In this document: in pieces, positions 61,823 through 64,000 of the stretch
Numbering within the stretch: the first letter of the stretch is position 1
How the letters are laid out: every line of letters begins with the position of its first letter
Origin: Paramecium octaurelia
Taxonomy: Eukaryota; Ciliophora; Oligohymenophorea; Peniculida; Parameciidae
Direction: 5' to 3'
Assembly: GCA_905182995.1 (NCBI GenBank)
Contig: CAJJDP010000016.1
Coordinates: 620,001 to 684,000, forward strand
DNA: 64,000 nucleotides
Translations under genes and position numbers: made by a program
The notes under the pieces: model-generated
The model's database searches: none
Seen by the model: only the letters and a program-made list of their open reading frames with translations
What the model was told of the DNA's origin: nothing

Positions 61823-62882
61823 AATGCTTTAAGTTTCTATATAAAAACTCAAATTTACATCTATGAGGACCTTAAGAATGAAGATATTGAGGTAAATAAG
61901 TGGAATTTTAGAACATTATTTTGATATTAATTAAATACCATATAAATGAGAGTTCAATAATTTAATCAATTCAAAATTTTTAAAATTAATTTAAATAAAA
62001 TCTTCTTCACTAAATTTTTAGTTTAAAGTAACTATTTATCATTTCATAAATATTTTAAATTATATGTTGGTTAGAAAGAGGGATTAAATTAATTGAGTCT
62101 GATTATTAAAGAAAATCCAATAATAATTATTGATTTATTTAGTTTAAGTTTCAATTTATCATTCAAATTAAGAATACTTAATATTTATACTATCATTTAA
62201 TTTTTGATTTATTTTAATGTATAATATCCTGTATCTAAATAAAATTAGTAGGTTAAAATTTAGACCTCAATCATATAATTAATGATCTAACTAAATATAC
62301 TACATAAATACTTCCATTTTTCATCAAAAACTAAATATCTATTCGTATCCAAAGCCTATTATAAAATTGAGAAAAGTTATTCAATTGTATGAGTATTTGA
62401 AATAGTTAATAACAAGGATCTATATTCTTATAGCTTCTTGATAAATAAAAATGTTAACCTGTATACTACACTTAGTATAGAAGATTGAAATAGTTCTTCA
62501 AAATCTTTTGGGCCATAAAATCCCTTTTTTTTATGAATATTTTAATAAAATAATTCTTTAGCAAAAAGAACTAAATAAAGATAATAGTAAAAACACTTGG
62601 GTTAATAGAATTGCTATTTATATTGTATTAATATTAGACATTATTATAAGTTTTATCATAATTTGAAACAATCAAAGTTCTTCATTGATAATTGTATTCA
62701 AATATTAATCTTCTTGTTCACAAAATGAAATAATTTATTTATTAAGTAATTTCTCTTTATCATCTGAAGGCATATTTGTATGATATTCAAAATTGAAAAT
62801 TATAGATTGAATAAAATATATTCCAAGTGAGTGATTGAATGAATTCAAAAAATTTTTAATCTTTTATATTTTTTTAAATAAA
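61823..62882. other. Gene-free 1.06-kb interval with divergent promoters
   Basis: This AT-rich sequence lies between the ULK-like kinase and RPL10 starts. There is no coding frame or recognised RNA. Confidence 0.45.
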
Positions 62883-63587
62883 ATGGGCAGAAGACCAGCA
62901 AGATGCTATAGAGTGAGTAATGGTAAACCATTCCCCAAATCCAGATATAACAGAGGTGTACCAGATGCTAAAATCAGAATCTATGATGTCGGAAGAAAGA
63001 AGGCCAACGTTGATGAATTCCCAGTATTGAATAATTAATATGATTTTAGGCTGCCATCCACATTGTATCAGATGAAAAGGAATAAATCTCATCAGAAGCT
63101 TTAGAAGCATGCAGAGTCGCCATCAATAAATATATGATTAAGAAAGTCGGAAAAGACGCATTCCATCTTAGATGCAGAGTCCACCCATGGCACGTACTCA
63201 GAATCAACAAAATGCTTTCATGTGCTGGTGCAGATAGACTTTAAACTGGTATGAGAGGTGCCTTTGGTAAACCAAATGGTTTGTGTGCCAGAGTCAAAAT
63301 TGGCAGCATTCTCTACTCTTTGAGATGCAAGGATGCTTCAATCAATCACGCTATGGAAGCTTTGAGAAGAGGAAAGAATAAGTTCCCAGGAAGATAAAAG
63401 ATTGTTGTCTCAGCCAAATGGGGATTCACTAACTATTTCAGATCTGACTATCTCAAATATAAGGCTAATGTAATACCATAAATTAATATTTTAGGATGAA
63501 TTATAATACTATGGTACTCACGTTCATAAATTGAGATAACATGGTAAATTGGATAAATTAAAGATTTTCTAAGCCCTTAGAAAGTGA
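62883..63587 (+). CDS. RPL10: 60S ribosomal protein L10 (uL16), 217 aa
   Basis: Two introns (63024-63049, 26 nt; 63470-63494, 25 nt) give 217 aa. [40 protein letters not shown] and [20 protein letters not shown] are unmistakable for uL16/RPL10. [20 protein letters not shown] and the C-terminal [15 protein letters not shown] confirm it. The protein is added last to the large subunit and lies near the peptidyl-transferase centre and P-site loop. An upstream in-frame ATG at 62835 would add about 16 residues, but [10 protein letters not shown] is the conserved start. Confidence 0.98.
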
Positions 63588-64000
63588 TTTGTTAGTATAA
63601 TCATATCATATATTAAATTAACGTATTTTAACATATTTTCTATTATAATTTATTATCTTCTAATCTATTTATAATTATTAAAATTGTCCTGCTAAAGATT
63701 TTATTGATTAATGCCTCATTAGAGATGCTTTTCAAATATAGATTTACAACAGACTATCCAAATCCTTCTCTAGGTGACTTTCACAAGAATTCAGAGTAAT
63801 TTTTGAATTGAAATTAAAGAATCAATAATGTTATTTGAAATTTATTCAACCTAACAATTAAGTAGTTTTATAATTATATATGAATAACCTTATTAATTCC
63901 ATTTGGTTTAATAATATCAGAAATAGATGAAATAAAATTATGATTAATTATAAAGTTTATCATATATTTAAATTAGTATATATATTATTCTATTATTTAA
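63588..64000. other. Terminal intergenic sequence
   Basis: This is AT-rich sequence with a few weak short frames only, for example a 36-codon ATG frame near 63713. A gene continuing beyond the window end is possible but not visible. Confidence 0.4.

Overview
This window looks like macronuclear DNA of a ciliate, almost certainly a Paramecium (P. tetraurelia-like). Three things seen in the sequence support this. Long reading frames are open only if TAA and TAG are read as glutamine and TGA is the only stop. Genes are split by tiny introns of about 20-31 nt, mostly GTA...TAG. Base composition is very AT-rich with genes packed on both strands, often with fewer than 100 bp between them. I saw no IS elements, CRISPR arrays, rRNA or tRNA. 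All models below were translated by hand with the ciliate code and spliced by eye, so intron boundaries are inferences.

Layout, 0-12 kb: a coiled-coil gene (-), a short ORF and a Gln-rich basic protein (+), a small cysteine-rich protein that looks GPI-anchored (+), an unknown 620-aa protein (-), an RNase H (-) and a single-pass membrane protein (+). 11-24 kb: a Ser/Thr kinase, a RAE1/GLE2 WD protein, a putative N-myristoylated protein, a long coiled-coil protein, a Gln-rich ubiquitin-domain (BAG6/ubiquilin-like) protein, SEM1/DSS1, and two small unknowns. 23.5-31.6 kb: a YTH-domain m6A reader, an RMND5/GID2 E3 ligase subunit, a CFAP410 LRR protein, a cyclin L gene interrupted by a 1.36 kb duplication flanking a single N, and a TEY-type MAP kinase.

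32.7-45 kb: an EF-hand protein with a long SRERLE-repeat coiled coil, a COQ10-like protein, a polytopic membrane protein, a coiled-coil gene, nucleoside diphosphate kinase, a 2.8 kb coiled-coil gene and an ARID2/RSC9-like chromatin protein. 46-56 kb: a protein with about 20 WD repeats that carries two apparent frameshifts, a decayed kinase pseudogene, a coiled-coil protein, a small unknown and a 3.4 kb TPR protein. 56-64 kb: a coiled-coil protein, an HP1-like two-chromo-module protein, RPS18, a ULK/ATG1-like kinase and RPL10.

There is no operon-like logic. This is an ordinary housekeeping and signalling stretch with several cilium/cytoskeleton-type coiled-coil genes. The most notable items are the EF-hand/SRERLE protein, the 20-blade WD array, the adjacent frameshifted block at 49-51 kb, the HP1-like protein, polyglutamine written almost entirely in reassigned stop codons, and the probable assembly artefact at 28699. 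I did not see a clearly new multi-gene system.
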